A stretch of DNA of 64,000 nt. It comes from Darksidea phi (Eukaryota > Ascomycota > Dothideomycetes > Pleosporales > Lentitheciaceae). Below the pieces are notes generated by a model. It did no database searches and was not told the origin of the DNA. It saw only the letters and a list, made by a program, of their open reading frames with translations. The stretch covers positions 62,001 to 126,000 of the forward strand of contig JASJFT010000104.1 of assembly GCA_030770425.1 (NCBI GenBank). Direction: 5' to 3'. The translations under genes were made by a program, and so were the position numbers. Positions 1 through 12,000 of this stretch are shown here, piece after piece (position 1 is the first letter of the stretch; each line of letters opens with the position of its first letter).

Positions 1-1
1 C

Positions 2-181
2 TTCAAGATGGCGGTTGATTTGTTCAATTGTCCCTCAATAAGCTCTGAGTGTGAGCGGGTGTTCTTCAAAACGAAGAAGGTCATCACAGATGAACGAAAT
101 CACTTGAATTCAGACACTGGCGGCTATCGAATGTCAAAAGCACCTGCTTCGAACCGGGATGCTTTCATATGTCTATCATAG
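2..181 (+). pseudogene. hAT transposase C-terminal remnant
   Basis: The reading frame from base 2 to the TAG at 179-181 gives about 59 residues. It carries the hAT-family dimerisation signature: a hydrophobic start, then SSECERVFF followed by KKVITDERNHL. Intact hAT transposases have a similar SxECERVFS...RNRL block near the C-terminus. The frame continues off the left edge, so the rest of the element lies outside the window. The segment after the motif does not follow the usual ECLKAW-type end, and the second S of ERVFS is F, so the copy looks degenerate. I see no terminal inverted repeat or target duplication inside the window. The family call is fairly secure; whether the copy was ever active here cannot be judged. 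Confidence 0.6.
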
Positions 182-275
182 ATTCCAAATTTACTTTACT
201 TGGTTGGTTGACACTCTGCACGTTCTTCCGTGACAAATATTCGGGATAAGCTGTGGAGGAAAATCAATATTAAAC

Positions 276-1625
276 CTATTTCGCCTCCTTGATCTCATCT
301 TCGTCGTGTACATGTTCTTGCTGTGCATCGTCTAGTAAGCCCTTTTTGTTGGCACCAAGTACTCTGGATGGCTTTTCTTCCACGGGCGCATCCTTCCCTG
401 ATGAGCTTTTACTTTGCGCAGCAGACCCTAGTGTCGTCACCTGCTTCGTATTGGTAGAGTGCGTATCATGGTCTGTGTTTCCCGGTTTCCAACGGCTCTT
501 AACGATTTCCCAGCAAGCAAGAAGCAGGCTTGTGATTCCGGTAAAGAGTGCGATGATCTGTCCAGTTGAACCAAAGGCTGAGGCGGTGACTAAGTGGTTA
601 GCTGCAAGCATTCTCTCAACGGATACAATAGCGACCAAGGGCCCCGCAAGATATATTATGAAATAGTGGATCAATCCCAAGAGAAACTGCAATAGCTCGT
701 CGGCGGAAAGGGAAGCAACTCCAGGAAATGCAGGCTTCAGAAGGGCCTTTAAAATCAGCTTGAGTTCCAGCTTGCGTTCCTGCTTGGATGGGGCATTCGC
801 ATAAGTTCGGGAAGCAGAAACCGGGAGCATTGCCGCCGCGTAGGTGACGGCCACCAGTTTCGGGCCGGATTCAATTCCGTCATATAAACTCGTAAGATGG
901 ATGAAGAAGACCATCAAGAACGCTACGCCTGCAATTATGGCAAGTGCAGCAGCAGCATGAGTCCATGTACGGCTCCGGATATCGAAGACACCAAGTAAAG
1001 CGGCTTTCCCACCGCAAACTGGGTCCGCCGTTGAATGGACGCCCTTTAGCCAATACCAAGCACCGAATAGAGTGAAGGCAGTGAAGTAGACGTTTTGGAA
1101 GACAAGCGGAAGGTCTGCATGCAGTTCGAGCGTTTCGGCGGTGCCGCTGTTCACAAGAATGCCCTCGTACCTAAAAATGCTCCGTCTAAGAATTCGTTTC
1201 TTCTCGAAGTATTTTTCGACGCGGATATCCAGGTTGTAGGACTCCGCATAGAAAAGAACAACAGTCAGGTAGTACGACAAAAGGTAATCCGTGGAGAGAG
1301 CAGTGCCTTGGCAAATGTTTATCACTGTTGCTAAAGCCACTGCTGACGCGAGGACATTCGAGGTCGTGCGGACACGCGACTGCATCCCCCAGGACTCAAA
1401 GTTGCGAATGAGGAAGCCAGCGGCCCATTGGAGGTACATGCCGATTCTCACTCCCTTACCATAGAGATCATTGTCGGCAACAGTCCTACAATGACCATCT
1501 AGGGCGGGAGTATCAGCCCGGGGAGTGGGGAAGGAATTGGATAAAGGCGTGGCAGACGCCAACGAGACAACAAAAGGGAGGGCGGCAAAGAGCGGCAGGA
1601 CGGCGTTGCTTTTAAGGCGTCTCAT
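276..1625 (-). CDS. multi-spanning membrane protein, unknown function
   Basis: This is an intact single-exon frame of 449 aa, with its ATG at 1625-1623 and TAG at 278-276. The first 25 residues are a hydrophobic signal sequence or first membrane segment ending near SLASATP. Further hydrophobic spans sit at about 86-106, 112-128, 178-195, 222-248, 312-333 and 350-375, so six or seven membrane helices are likely. The last 75 residues are hydrophilic and charged (Lys/Glu/Asp/Ser-rich), probably cytosolic. An early motif, LYGKGVRIGMYLQW, resembles the start of a group of fungal membrane proteins of unknown role. I cannot name a transport substrate or enzyme activity. It has no visible link to the NRPS locus 3.6 kb away. 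Confidence 0.75.
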   Translation of the reverse strand: MRRLKSNAVLPLFAALPFVVSLASATPLSNSFPTPRADTPALDGHCRTVADNDLYGKGVRIGMYLQWAAGFLIRNFESWGMQSRVRTTSNVLASAVALATVINICQGTALSTDYLLSYYLTVVLFYAESYNLDIRVEKYFEKKRILRRSIFRYEGILVNSGTAETLELHADLPLVFQNVYFTAFTLFGAWYWLKGVHSTADPVCGGKAALLGVFDIRSRTWTHAAAALAIIAGVAFLMVFFIHLTSLYDGIESGPKLVAVTYAAAMLPVSASRTYANAPSKQERKLELKLILKALLKPAFPGVASLSADELLQFLLGLIHYFIIYLAGPLVAIVSVERMLAANHLVTASAFGSTGQIIALFTGITSLLLACWEIVKSRWKPGNTDHDTHSTNTKQVTTLGSAAQSKSSSGKDAPVEEKPSRVLGANKKGLLDDAQQEHVHDEDEIKEAK

Positions 1626-2387
1626 AGCCTCTATGTGGCACTTAAGATCAAGACGAATTCGATGCCTGACGAATGTTTCGAGCGACTTGAAATGTTATTA
1701 TGGGCGCGAGCTAATGATATTGCAGAGTGCACGTGATGTCACGGAGTTGCGAATTGTGAGCAGACCTTTTTCAGGACTAGAGACGGTATTAAGTACTGTA
1801 AATTTGAGGCTTCTGCCATCTTAGCGCTGCAGGGCAACCATGCTCGAAGCTAAGGCCAACTAGGTAAAGGGCATGAGGGCTGCGTGGAAACAAAGTTTAT
1901 CCAACACGGAACCTCCTGCATGTCTGCCCAAGGCGCTGGATGTGATTCCCAGCCGAATAAGGGCAGCCTCTGTTACCCATTGCCGGCTAGCTTGTGGTGG
2001 TAGTGGGCAGATGGACGTTTTGTATTTTTGGCTTAATAACGAGTTGTGAGGGGCAGGCCTGCGTCACTGCCGAATTGTTATTTCCGACTGTGACCGGTGA
2101 AGAGGCTTGCCGCATCCTTGCCCCGGCCGCACCCGGTGGCTTGTCCCAGGCGACCCCTCACCGACGGTAGCCGCCATAAGTGCTGGGTGCTAGTTAGCCT
2201 CTGCGAGTCCAATACATTGGTGATTTATTGTTGTGCTCCCATTCTAATCATCGATCACATCAATTTTGAATTCAATATGGCCAAAAAATATCGCATGGCA
2301 AAGATCCACTAGGTAGACTGGCATTAATTACTGTTCCGGGCGTGAGAATGCCTTTGAAGGATGCGTTCGAGATGCGACGACTGTCAA

Positions 2388-2469
<82 letters not shown>

Positions 2470-2596
2470 GGGAAATAAGTTTTAAATGGGACCACAAAAA
2501 AGGGTTNNNNNNNNNNAATTATTTTTTTTTTTAAATAAAATAAAATTTTTTTTTTTTTTTTTTTAAAAAAAAAATTTTTTTTTTTATTTTTTTTTT

Positions 2597-2693
<97 letters not shown>

Positions 2694-3978
2694 AACCAGA
2701 AAATTGCTTGCCACAACTTCACGGCACTAGAAGACTAAGCGGGGAGATTACTGTGTAATGCTGCAGCCTACTAAGGTTTGGCAATGTAGGGGCGCTTATA
2801 TTAGCTTCTAGAATCCTCTCTCAGGCCTGGTGCCCAAACGTAAGGCTCCCAAAGACTCGCCGAAATGCTCGGCTCGCAAGGGTCAACAGCATCCGCCTAG
2901 GTCGTGCCGCATTACCACTCATGCGCAACAGCGGCGTATATCCAACTGCAAACCCTGGAGGCGCTTATATTTTCTCACTCGGTTGGAATCTTTGTTCTAT
3001 GCTTACATTCTTGAAGCATTATTCAAACTCGTAAGATTGCAACTGAAAGGAGAGGGCCAGGATACCAAACTGCAATCTTCCGAAGACTCTGCATCGCCTA
3101 AGGAATCTGAAACTTTCTGTGTGACTCTGCGAGATTTGCGAGGGCCGGGTATCACAGTTGGCTCCAAAATTTGTGCAAGTTCGGCCCGTGCCCCATTTTC
3201 GCGGCTGAATCGAATCCAATCCTTGCTCGGCGCATCTATGCACGGATTGGGATTTTAATGGCGGCGCCACCTCCCAAGCGGCACAACCGCTACTGGACGT
3301 GGTTGCTTCTAATTTCGTGTTTGCTCGCTGCCTGCGGCCTCCTCACATCAAGATTTTCTAGCCTCCAATCTCTCGCTTCAAAAGCATGATTATCCTCAGC
3401 GCATCAGGATGGCTCTTCTGCAGCTCCGGCTGAATGAACTGTTCCAAAGCAAAAGTCCGAATGGCACGGAACGTTCGCCTTGAGCAAAAAGAGTGTTCGA
3501 CATAACTGACTCGGTGGGACTCGGCAGCTGATGAAGAGACAAAAGGAGACTGGCATATTCAGCAGCTCTCATGCATAATACATGATCCGCTTTATACCCT
3601 GTTTTGATTATTATAAGCCATAATGAAAATCGTCATTGTAAAGAGGCTTCATTCTCCGAAAAAATTTCGTTGAATATACTTATCAGTTAAAGCTGTCTAT
3701 GGACCATGAAATTCTTAAGCGTCAACAAGCGGCGACAACGGTAAACACTACTCTCTCTTGCTGCTGAAGGGAATGACACTGTTTGTGCTGTCAAACACTT
3801 CACCCCCCAATTACCAAAGTAAGTAGGGCTTTCATAACATGCATAGAAAATCTAAATATTAGAAGAGACTTGCTTTATTCGCGAACGACTTGCCCCATTT
3901 CTAGCACACTACCGGTCTAAGTAGCAATGGTAGATAAAATGTAGTCACATAATCTCATGTGTATCGCGACCACGGTAC
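1626..3978. other. gene-free stretch
   Basis: I see no convincing gene here. The open frames (for example 142 aa at 2830-3258) have no recognisable domain, and splicing does not extend them. The stretch holds the homopolymer tract and assembly gap described separately. It probably includes the promoter of the membrane protein that starts at 1625 and the 3' flank of the DUF829 hydrolase. Confidence 0.5.
2390..2692. repeat. poly-T/poly-A tract with a 10-N gap
   Basis: About 300 bases are nearly pure homopolymer: a T run, then an A run, then T runs again, with an N block at 2507-2516 in the middle. The switch from T to A and back, and the fixed-size N block, suggest a scaffolding join or low-quality homopolymer reads rather than real sequence. 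The lysine-only frame on the minus strand across it is an artefact. Confidence 0.85.
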
Positions 3979-4794
3979 TCAAATTTTCTCTCCATTCCAC
4001 ATAAGCATGACCATTTCGGAATACACCTCGGGGTATTTCTTCATATGGTTGCAATGGAGCGTGTCCTCCAAGATGATCTCCTTCACATCCCAGGCCTGAT
4101 TTCTCGCAACCTCTGCATGAGAGACGACGTCGCGCCACTCCGTCTGATTATCGGCTTTGGAAGTAATATAGCAAATTCTGTTGCTGTCCACCAGGGATTT
4201 GTCCAAGATGGCCTTGCGCCAAAATTCTTCCGGATGCTCGTATCTGCCCATGGCGACGGAGAGAAAGAGGAGGGATAGTAGCGTATGGACCATTGCTGAT
4301 GCGGCTATTTTGGTGGGGAAATGCTGCGGAAACGAATGCATGAAGGCATTATAAGTCCTCCAGTAGCCTGCAACCCTTGGGGCACTATCGCAAATGATTC
4401 CGGTGAAAGGAGTGGGTACTTTCAGCTTGCGATTCAGAGTGATCAAGAGGTGAGTCGCCGAATTCATGCCGCCGCTCGAAAACATGTGAAGCAGGATCTT
4501 GGGTTTGACGTTCGAGTCTTTGCATTCCTCCAGGAGACCGCGTACTAGGATCATAGCGGGCTCGGTAGCTTTTTGCTGTTTCTGATATGGGCTGACCATG
4601 CTACTGATTCCTGACTTGAGAAGTAAAATCTTCGAGGTGGGAATTTGCTTCTTGTGGAGCTCGACGTATTTTGCAATGTATTTGTCAGCAGCTCCCAGCC
4701 ACGTGCAGACGATGACGAGCTTTCCGGTCTCCACAAATGGTGGTGTATAGAGCATAATGTCGGGAGCAAGCTTTGCGAAGCCATTGAGCGCCAT
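3979..4794 (-). CDS. DUF829 (PaxU/TMEM53-like) alpha/beta-hydrolase
   Basis: This 271-aa intact frame starts at the ATG at 4794-4792. It matches the DUF829 family (TMEM53; fungal PaxU-like proteins). Near the N-terminus it has the family opening KLVIVCTWLGAADKYIAKY. It then has the nucleophile elbow HMFSSGG (about residues 103-109), an acid segment SKADNQTEW (about 213-221) and a C-terminal His region in LHCNHMKKYPEVY. Length fits the family (about 270-300 aa). PaxU-type genes are known from indole-diterpene clusters, but the biochemical role is unclear. The gene lies 431 bp beyond the 3' end of the NRPS on the same strand, so it could serve that pathway, for example as a hydrolase acting on the peptide. 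That link is inference from position only. Confidence 0.8.
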   Translation of the reverse strand: MALNGFAKLAPDIMLYTPPFVETGKLVIVCTWLGAADKYIAKYVELHKKQIPTSKILLLKSGISSMVSPYQKQQKATEPAMILVRGLLEECKDSNVKPKILLHMFSSGGMNSATHLLITLNRKLKVPTPFTGIICDSAPRVAGYWRTYNAFMHSFPQHFPTKIAASAMVHTLLSLLFLSVAMGRYEHPEEFWRKAILDKSLVDSNRICYITSKADNQTEWRDVVSHAEVARNQAWDVKEIILEDTLHCNHMKKYPEVYSEMVMLMWNGEKI

Positions 4795-5225
4795 GACGCG
4801 GGGAGGTCCAAAAATTCAGTTTGGAAGATTCGTGGTTGTTACTGGGTCGCGCGGGGCAAGGACTTATCTACTGCTGAGCAACCAGTATTTCACCATGACC
4901 CATTGGTAAGCCTGCATGAAACGGTTAGCTTGGCAAATCGCGTCATTATTTGCTCGCAAATGACTGTTTGTTGGATTTGCGGCGTGTGCTTCGCCCCCTT
5001 TGCTCCGCCCCCTCGAAAGCGGTTCTAGCGTGTTGGAATCTGCGCCCCCCGAATTTAAGTTCATCAAATTATCCTGCTATAGACGAATTTTGATCAGCAA
5101 GTCATCGAAATATGTTTCGTAACGAAAACCGATTCTGGAATTCTCATTATATAAACTGAAAACATAGTTACAAATATCATCCGTCCAGAGAAGAGAAGAG
5201 AGCAAACTGCTTAGCCAACTCAAAC
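4795..5225. other. spacer between NRPS 3' end and DUF829 gene
   Basis: No gene is visible. It must hold the NRPS 3' UTR and the DUF829 promoter, since both genes run on the minus strand. I see no clear TATA box. Confidence 0.5.
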
Positions 5226-8200
5226 TTAAACATCCGCAGCTCCCCCTTTCAAAAACCGACGACCCCCCTTCCGCACAGCCTTCTTCGCTATATCACTCCG
5301 CACTCTCCACAGCTTCTTCGCCTTCTTCCCTTCATCACTACTCTGACCGCCCAGCACAGGTGACGTGATAGTACGGACCAGTTCCTCCCGCTCAAGCTGC
5401 ATCTCAGCTTGCTTGTTTGCTAGTAACACAAGCTGCTCCAGCATGATGGGATGCTCAATCAGCTCCTCAATCTTGACCCTTAAGCCACATTCATGTTCAA
5501 CTAACGAAGCGAGGGCGGCCAGGGCGATGAGATCGCCTCCCATGTCGAAGAAATTGGAGTCGATGTGGAACAGTTTTGGTTTAGAGGGTTCAACGCCAAG
5601 GACTTGGTTCCACAGGCGCATGAGCATGTCAGATAACATCATGAGAAGCTTTTTATCAATGGTGTTTACGGTAGAGAGAATGCTGAGCCGCTTAGGTTTG
5701 GGCATCGTGGGCATATCATAGAGAAATTGGTTGATCGGAGGCGACGCAGCCACAGAATCACTTCCGGATGGAAGCGGTAGGCGTGGATTACTCGAGAAGC
5801 TTTGCACTAGGCCGCATAACCTCTTGAAGGCGTTTTCCGCAAAGGAGGCCGGGATGGCGCTATCGGAGCAGTAGGACAGAGTGATCTCGACGTCTCCGTT
5901 ACGAAGAGGGTTTGAGAGAACCACGATGTCCGCTAGATTTTCCTGCGTGCCCAGGCTGCCCAGAGTGTATTGGTTCTCTCCGAGCTGAAACTTCTTTCCT
6001 GGGTCCACATTTTGATGCTGAACAATGGTAGAGAAGTGCATCCAATCCGGCCATTCGGTGCAATGTTTGATGATGTCACGGAAGCCAAGCGACTCGTATG
6101 ACATGCCAGCAACCTGCTGCTCTTGGATTTGATGGAGGAGATCAGACGCTGTCCATCCGGATTCGAATTTGACTCTGACCGGAATGAGGTTGACACAAGG
6201 ACCCACGATGCTCTCTACCCCCGGCACGGCAGCATTCCTACCGCTAATCACATTGCCAAAGATGATGTCATTTTTACCTGTGACTTGTGCCAAGACGAAC
6301 GACCATGCTGCTTTGATAATGGTCGCTAGTGTGATACTTTCGGCCGTTGTCGGAAGGAGGCGTATTGACTTCCTTAGCACCACGGTATCTCCTGTTGGAT
6401 TTCGGTAGTTCGGGATGTCTTTGGGGATGATTTCGGTCATTGTTGCACCTTCGAGGAAGCACTTCCAGTAGTCGTAGTGTTGGCTTGATATGCCCCCAGC
6501 CGAATCTCGGACGTAATTCGCGAACGGAGGCGAGGATGGAATAGACTCCCCCTTGTATGCAGCTTGTAGACCCATGAAGATTCGTCCTAGACAGACACCG
6601 TCATATTGAGCGTGTGACATGCGAAGAATAATTCGATGGCGGGTATTGCCTTTTTGCTTCAGCACCGTAAATTGCACGAAAGGCTCGCCTAGCTGGGGAC
6701 CAGGCTCTTTATCTTTCCTTTGGAGTGCCATTGTGTACTCGTCCAGGTCGTCTTCCGTTTCATAGACGACAAACTCTGGGAGAAGTTTCCTGAGCACCAC
6801 TTGAAGGAATTGGTCGCCGTAGTTGATGAACAAGGTACGGAATATGTCAAAAGCCTGTACAACGCGGAATGTGGCGCGTTTGAGTCGCTGTATGTCAACT
6901 TCGCCGAATCCATCGAGGAAGAAATAATTCAACATCCACTTGGATTCAAGGACCACTCCGGTGACCGCAAGTGCTTGAAAGTTGGTAACAGGGAAGACGT
7001 CCAAGATTCCACCGCGGAACATGCCGATCTTCGGACAGATTCTTTCCTGCAAGAAAGTCTCAACATTGCTGAGTTTGAGGAGGGAGTACCGTTCGTAAGG
7101 ATCACTGGTTATTAGAGCTTTAGCTGTCGGGGCAATGGCTAACGAGTTTCGCTTGATCTGGTTCTTGAGGACTGAGTCAATCTCGTCCGCCATCATGACT
7201 CTCGCCGCCATGTCGGCAAACGTTGGGTTCTTGAACACATCTGCTACCTTCATCACTAGGCCCTCTTCTCTAGCTGCTCCAGCCATTCGCATAGCGATGA
7301 TAGAGTCGCCACCCATATCAAAAAACCCAGCATCGTTCTTGATCTGGTTTAGATCCTTGCCGAGGAAAGTGCTCCATAGCTGTCGCAGCTTTTCCGTGCA
7401 CGATGAGGGGCGATTTAGATCGTGGATGAGCTTCCTGGTATGGAGGGTGTCCGACTCGTCGTCGGTGCAGGTGGTGGGGGTGTCTGCGGGGTCGGATGGG
7501 TACTCAATCGCAGTGCTGTCACTTCTGTATCCTGGAGTCGAAGGAATGGATGGACTGGTTTGCAGTAAGGGGCCGAGTTGGCGACCAACTAGGCCAGCAG
7601 CTTCTTTAGCATTCATGCCGAACAGATCACCGTTGGATAACAGCTGCTGGATTGCTTCACGGACGCATTGGCTGACCATGTCCTTGAGCACCGTTTCACC
7701 GGCGGGAGTGGCAAAAGCTGCAGGCTGCTGTGCATGGGACACGAACTTGACATCGCAGAGAGTCTGTTGTGGTCGGTCAATGATGCTGTCTAAGAGCGTA
7801 GCCATGACGGTAGCGAGTTCCTGTGCCTGGTCATCCGAAACTTTGTCGTTCCAATAGCGGAAGACGACCATCTCTTGGTCCCTGGAGGTCAAAATATTCG
7901 CAGTAATGACGTACTATGATTAGTTAGCGAGTTTCTATCATAAATAGAAAATTCCTTACTTCGCTTGGATCGTGGGAAGTGATTTGATCAAATGTTATGG
8001 AGGACTGCTCCATATCGCTTGATTTTTGGTAATTCTGAATAGACATTGCTGTGTTGAAAAGGCTCTGTCCTTCGAGACCCAGATCGTGCTGCAGTCGAGC
8101 CACCGAGACGTGTTGAAATGGTAGACTCTGCAAGAAATCACTCTGGACCTGGAGGAAGAGCTGCTCCAACGTCTTGGTTTGATCGATCTCGAGGCGAAAT

Positions 8201-9060
8201 ACGAGCATATTGATAAACGCACCAACGGCGCCCTCAATACCATCTAGCGGCGCATCACGTCCCGAGGCTAAATAGCCGTAGCACACGTCCCTAGAGCCAG
8301 TGTAATGAGCCAAGACGAGTGCCCAAGTTGCCTGGAGAACGTTTGAGAGTGTGACTTTCCACTTCTCGCACAGGGTTACAAGTTCAGCGAAGCGGTTGAA
8401 TTCTAGTGCCTTGGTGCCGAGACACTTTTCGCATACGGAGTCCTTGTCCAGCGTTGGGAAAATGCAGGGTCGTGCATTATTCAGATACTTCTTCCAGAAC
8501 GTTATGCCAGCCTCTGCGGATTGATGTGTGATATGTCCAATGTAATCGCTGTAGAGAAGGCTAGGCGTTATCGAAAGACGGTCCTCATACGCCGCCGCCA
8601 GATCCTGCATCATCGCAAAGATGGAGCCGCCATCGATCACAGCGTGGTTGACCTCCAATTTGACCACAATCCGTCCAGTTGGTGTTTCGCAAAGGGAGAA
8701 CTGGTGTGGCAATTTTGGCAACTTCTTCCAGTTCGTTTCCGTGATTTTGATGGAGCCGAGTCTGCTCTGCACGTCGGAATCCGCGCAACGGAAGTAGATG
8801 GCGCCCGCATCCGCCTTTTTCACGACGACCTGGTCGAAAACACCTCCCTTCGACATACTATCGATAAAGGTGGTGCGGAGCGCTGCATGACGATCCACCA
8901 CCTTTTGCCAGGCTTGCAGAAGCCTGGAGGCGCTCAATGGCCTTCCGTTGGTAGTTTTGATCTGGTACATGGTGTGCATGACGTACGACTCTGGGTCCTT
9001 GATTTGGCTGAGTAGAATACCTTCTTGCATGGGCGCGCAGGGATAGATGTCTTCGACTGC
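5226..9060 (-). other. NRPS end: C5, A-less T6, C6, degenerate T7
   Basis: C5 (about 9,060-7,850) has NHAVIDG and is interrupted near its end by the 46-nt intron 7959-7914. Where an A domain should follow there is instead a linker of about 130 residues, including a helical stretch and a Ser/Thr/Pro/Asp-rich stretch. T6 comes next with an intact GGDSIIAM at about 7,310. C6 (about 7,010-5,800) has SHAQYDG. T7 (about 5,650-5,430) keeps the FFDMGGD context but reads GGDLIAL, so the Ser that carries phosphopantetheine is Leu. T6 must be charged by another A domain, and T7 cannot be charged in the normal way. The final 80 residues are basic. Confidence 0.85.
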
Positions 9061-12000
9061 ATCCACATCAAGGATCCCGAGCGATGGCAGAAGAGACGTC
9101 ATTTTCTGGAGACCCTTGTAGTCAATGGGCAGGAGCGGATAATCACTGAGTGTTTGTTGAGGCTGCATTCCCGAGAGCCGCGCGACGGACTCTTCCAACG
9201 TTCGCTTGCACTCGGCCACCCACAATTGAATTTTATCTTGATGTTGCATCTTGTGGTTGAAGACAAATGTGAATCGTATCCTGTTGTTGACCACCGCAGC
9301 TGAAAGCTCAAAAAGTGCGAACCGTGCCGCGGTTGGGCCAACATCTGCCATAAGCTTCGCTTCATCTTCGTTGGTAAAGCAGTCAACTTGCTGGAACAGC
9401 GCATCCGCCTGCTCCAGCTGCTGCATTCGACCAAGGTAGTTGAACACCATTTCCATAGTGTGATCGTTAAATTGAGAGCGGCCTTCTGAAGTCAGGAAAC
9501 GGTGCGCAAAGTATGGCCGACCGTTCCCGGGGGTCTTTCGTCGAAGATCCTTCACCCTCCGGATAGTATCCACGATATTGTCCTCGTCTTTATCAACTTC
9601 CACGTGGGTGGGTGTAATGGTCGTAAACCAGCCCACAGTTCTGGAAAGGTCCAAGCTGGAGCTCCATGCCTCCCGACCATGGCCTTCGTTGAAAAGGGTG
9701 GGCGTAGATCGTTGTGTAAAGACCCGCGAGAATGAATGGGCAGCCACGGCGAGGAATATATCAATCGGCTCGGTTCGCAGGGCCTTGTTGCACCCCGTGA
9801 GTGCAGCCTGCGTGACGGCTTCATCCACCTCGAAGCTGGTTCTCTCGACGTCGGCGTAAGTGTTAGGCTTCCCAGCCATGCCCCAGAAGCCCATTTCAGG
9901 AGGTGGCACATCACAAGGCAACACCTCAGTGCGTTCCTTTTGGCTGTGTTCAGTCTGCATGGCGCACCAAGACTGGAAGGATAATGACTTGCCCACCGCC
10001 AAAGTCTGAGTGAGAAGCAGCTCCTCGAGGTCTCCCAAAATGATGCGCCACGAGACCAAATCGATAACAAGATGATGCGCTACTATAGAGAGGATTTGCT
10101 CTTCTTTTTCCGTATTGAAGAAGTCCAGAATGAGCAAGGGACCGTCTTTAATATCCAGGCTTGTCTGACTGGCCGCGACGAGGTGAACGATTTGGTTGGA
10201 TGCAACATCGTGCTCAAAGAAGCGGTACGAGGATGCGACCTCTTGGATGATCTTCTGCTGCCAGACGCCTGCGTTGTTCTTTTGGAAACGAGCTCGAAGC
10301 ATGGAGTGCTGTCGGATGATGGTTTGGATCGCCGAATCAATATCCTCGGCCTTAACATTCCTCGTGATACGCAAGGAGAAGCTTTGGTTACAACGACTGC
10401 TTCCGGAGTATTCACTGTGGGTCTGGAAGTATAGCTGCTGGATTGGTGAAAGGTCGAAAGCCACGCCTATTTCCTCGTCTTTGACTTCCATCTCTGTCCC
10501 AGACCCGACGAGTTGAGCAAGATGAACAACGGACTTGCATTTCAGGACGTCTTGAAGGGAGGCGTTGAGGCGTTCCTTTCGGGAGCGAGCCATTACTTGC
10601 ATGGCAGTGATGGAGTCGCCACCTAGACTGATGAAGGACTGATCCGATCTGACGTCTTCAATAGGAAGATTGAGCACCCGAGCCCAGATTTGCTGTAACA
10701 AGCGCGCTGTAAAACTCAAGTCTGTGGTGGTTTCTTCTTGCGTTTCTACGCCTGTGATTTTATCATGGGTCTCCGCATCCATGTTTTGTACCCAGTTGGC
10801 AACTTGCTTTCTGTCTAGCTTTCCACTGACAAGCATGGGAATCCTTTCCACAACAGCCCATGTAGAGGGGACCATATAGGGAGGAAGTTGATCGGAGAGA
10901 ACGTCGCGTACCTTGGCAACCAACTTACGAGCCGTCTCCATTCGCGCTCCTTGGAGAACCTGGCACCCGTTGGAGCCAGTAGCGACATCTGAGGAAGAGA
11001 GTTCCTTAAACGTAAGCACTCCTACTAGACGTTTCTTACATGGGCCCGTTTTGGGGTAGACGACGAGCACATGCCGAATGCGATCGTCCATCTCCAGGCG
11101 GTGCTCGATTTCTCCTAATTCGAGCCGCTGTCCATGCAGCTTCACCTGGCCGTCCTTGCGACCCATGAACAGTAGATCGCCGTTACTGTCGTACCGTACG
11201 AGATCACCAGTCTTGTATAAGCGGATATCATTCTTCTCGAAAGCTGGGCTCCATGCTGGATTTTCAATAAACGCGGCCGCTGTCTTCTGCGCGTCGTTGA
11301 GATAGCCGCAGGATAGGAATGGGCCCTGCAAGAGCAGCTCTCCCGTACAGCCCACGGGAGACAGACGGTCTGGATTTTCCGGATCTGCAATCCACGCAAA
11401 CCCGCCAGTGTGGGGCTTGCCAATGTTCAATACGTTCCGGTTCTGCGCGATTTCGAAGTTGCCAGACGTGATGACGGATGCCTCAGTGGGACCATAGGCG
11501 TTGATCAGCTCGACTTTATCGCCCCATTTGTTAACGATTTCGATGGGAAGAAGCTCACCGCCTACCACAAGCGTTCTCAGACTTGGTACACTTGCAGGGT
11601 CGATGATGTTCGCTACTGACGGCGTGAAGAATGCCCAGCTAACTTCCATTTTAGCCAATGCACCACCAAGATCATTGAATCGCTCTTCGTCATCAGGAAC
11701 ACAAACGCATCCTCCATAGGTAAGAGTGGTAAGGATCTCCATAATTGTGGCATCAAAGCATAGCGATGCAAACTGGAATACGCGAGAGTTCGGCCTCATA
11801 CGAAGGGTGTCCCTGTAACCTAGGGAACTGGATGAGACGGCTCTGTGCTGAATTTGGACTCCTTTTGGTTTCCCCGTGCTTCCGGAGGTGAAGATTACAT
11901 ACGCCACATTCGAAGGCGTTCCACGCGACGGAATAGCTGCATAACGGCATGGTGGGAGACTGGAGATACTGTGTCCATCTACGTTAAGGATGGTATCTAC

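Noticed and set aside
2531..2722. 63-aa lysine-rich frame
   Set aside because: It is the translation of a poly-T tract next to the N gap, so it is a sequence artefact.
7135..7857. 240-aa plus-strand frame opposite the NRPS
   Set aside because: It lies wholly antisense to conserved C and T domain codons, has no domain, and mirrors the codon usage of the real gene.
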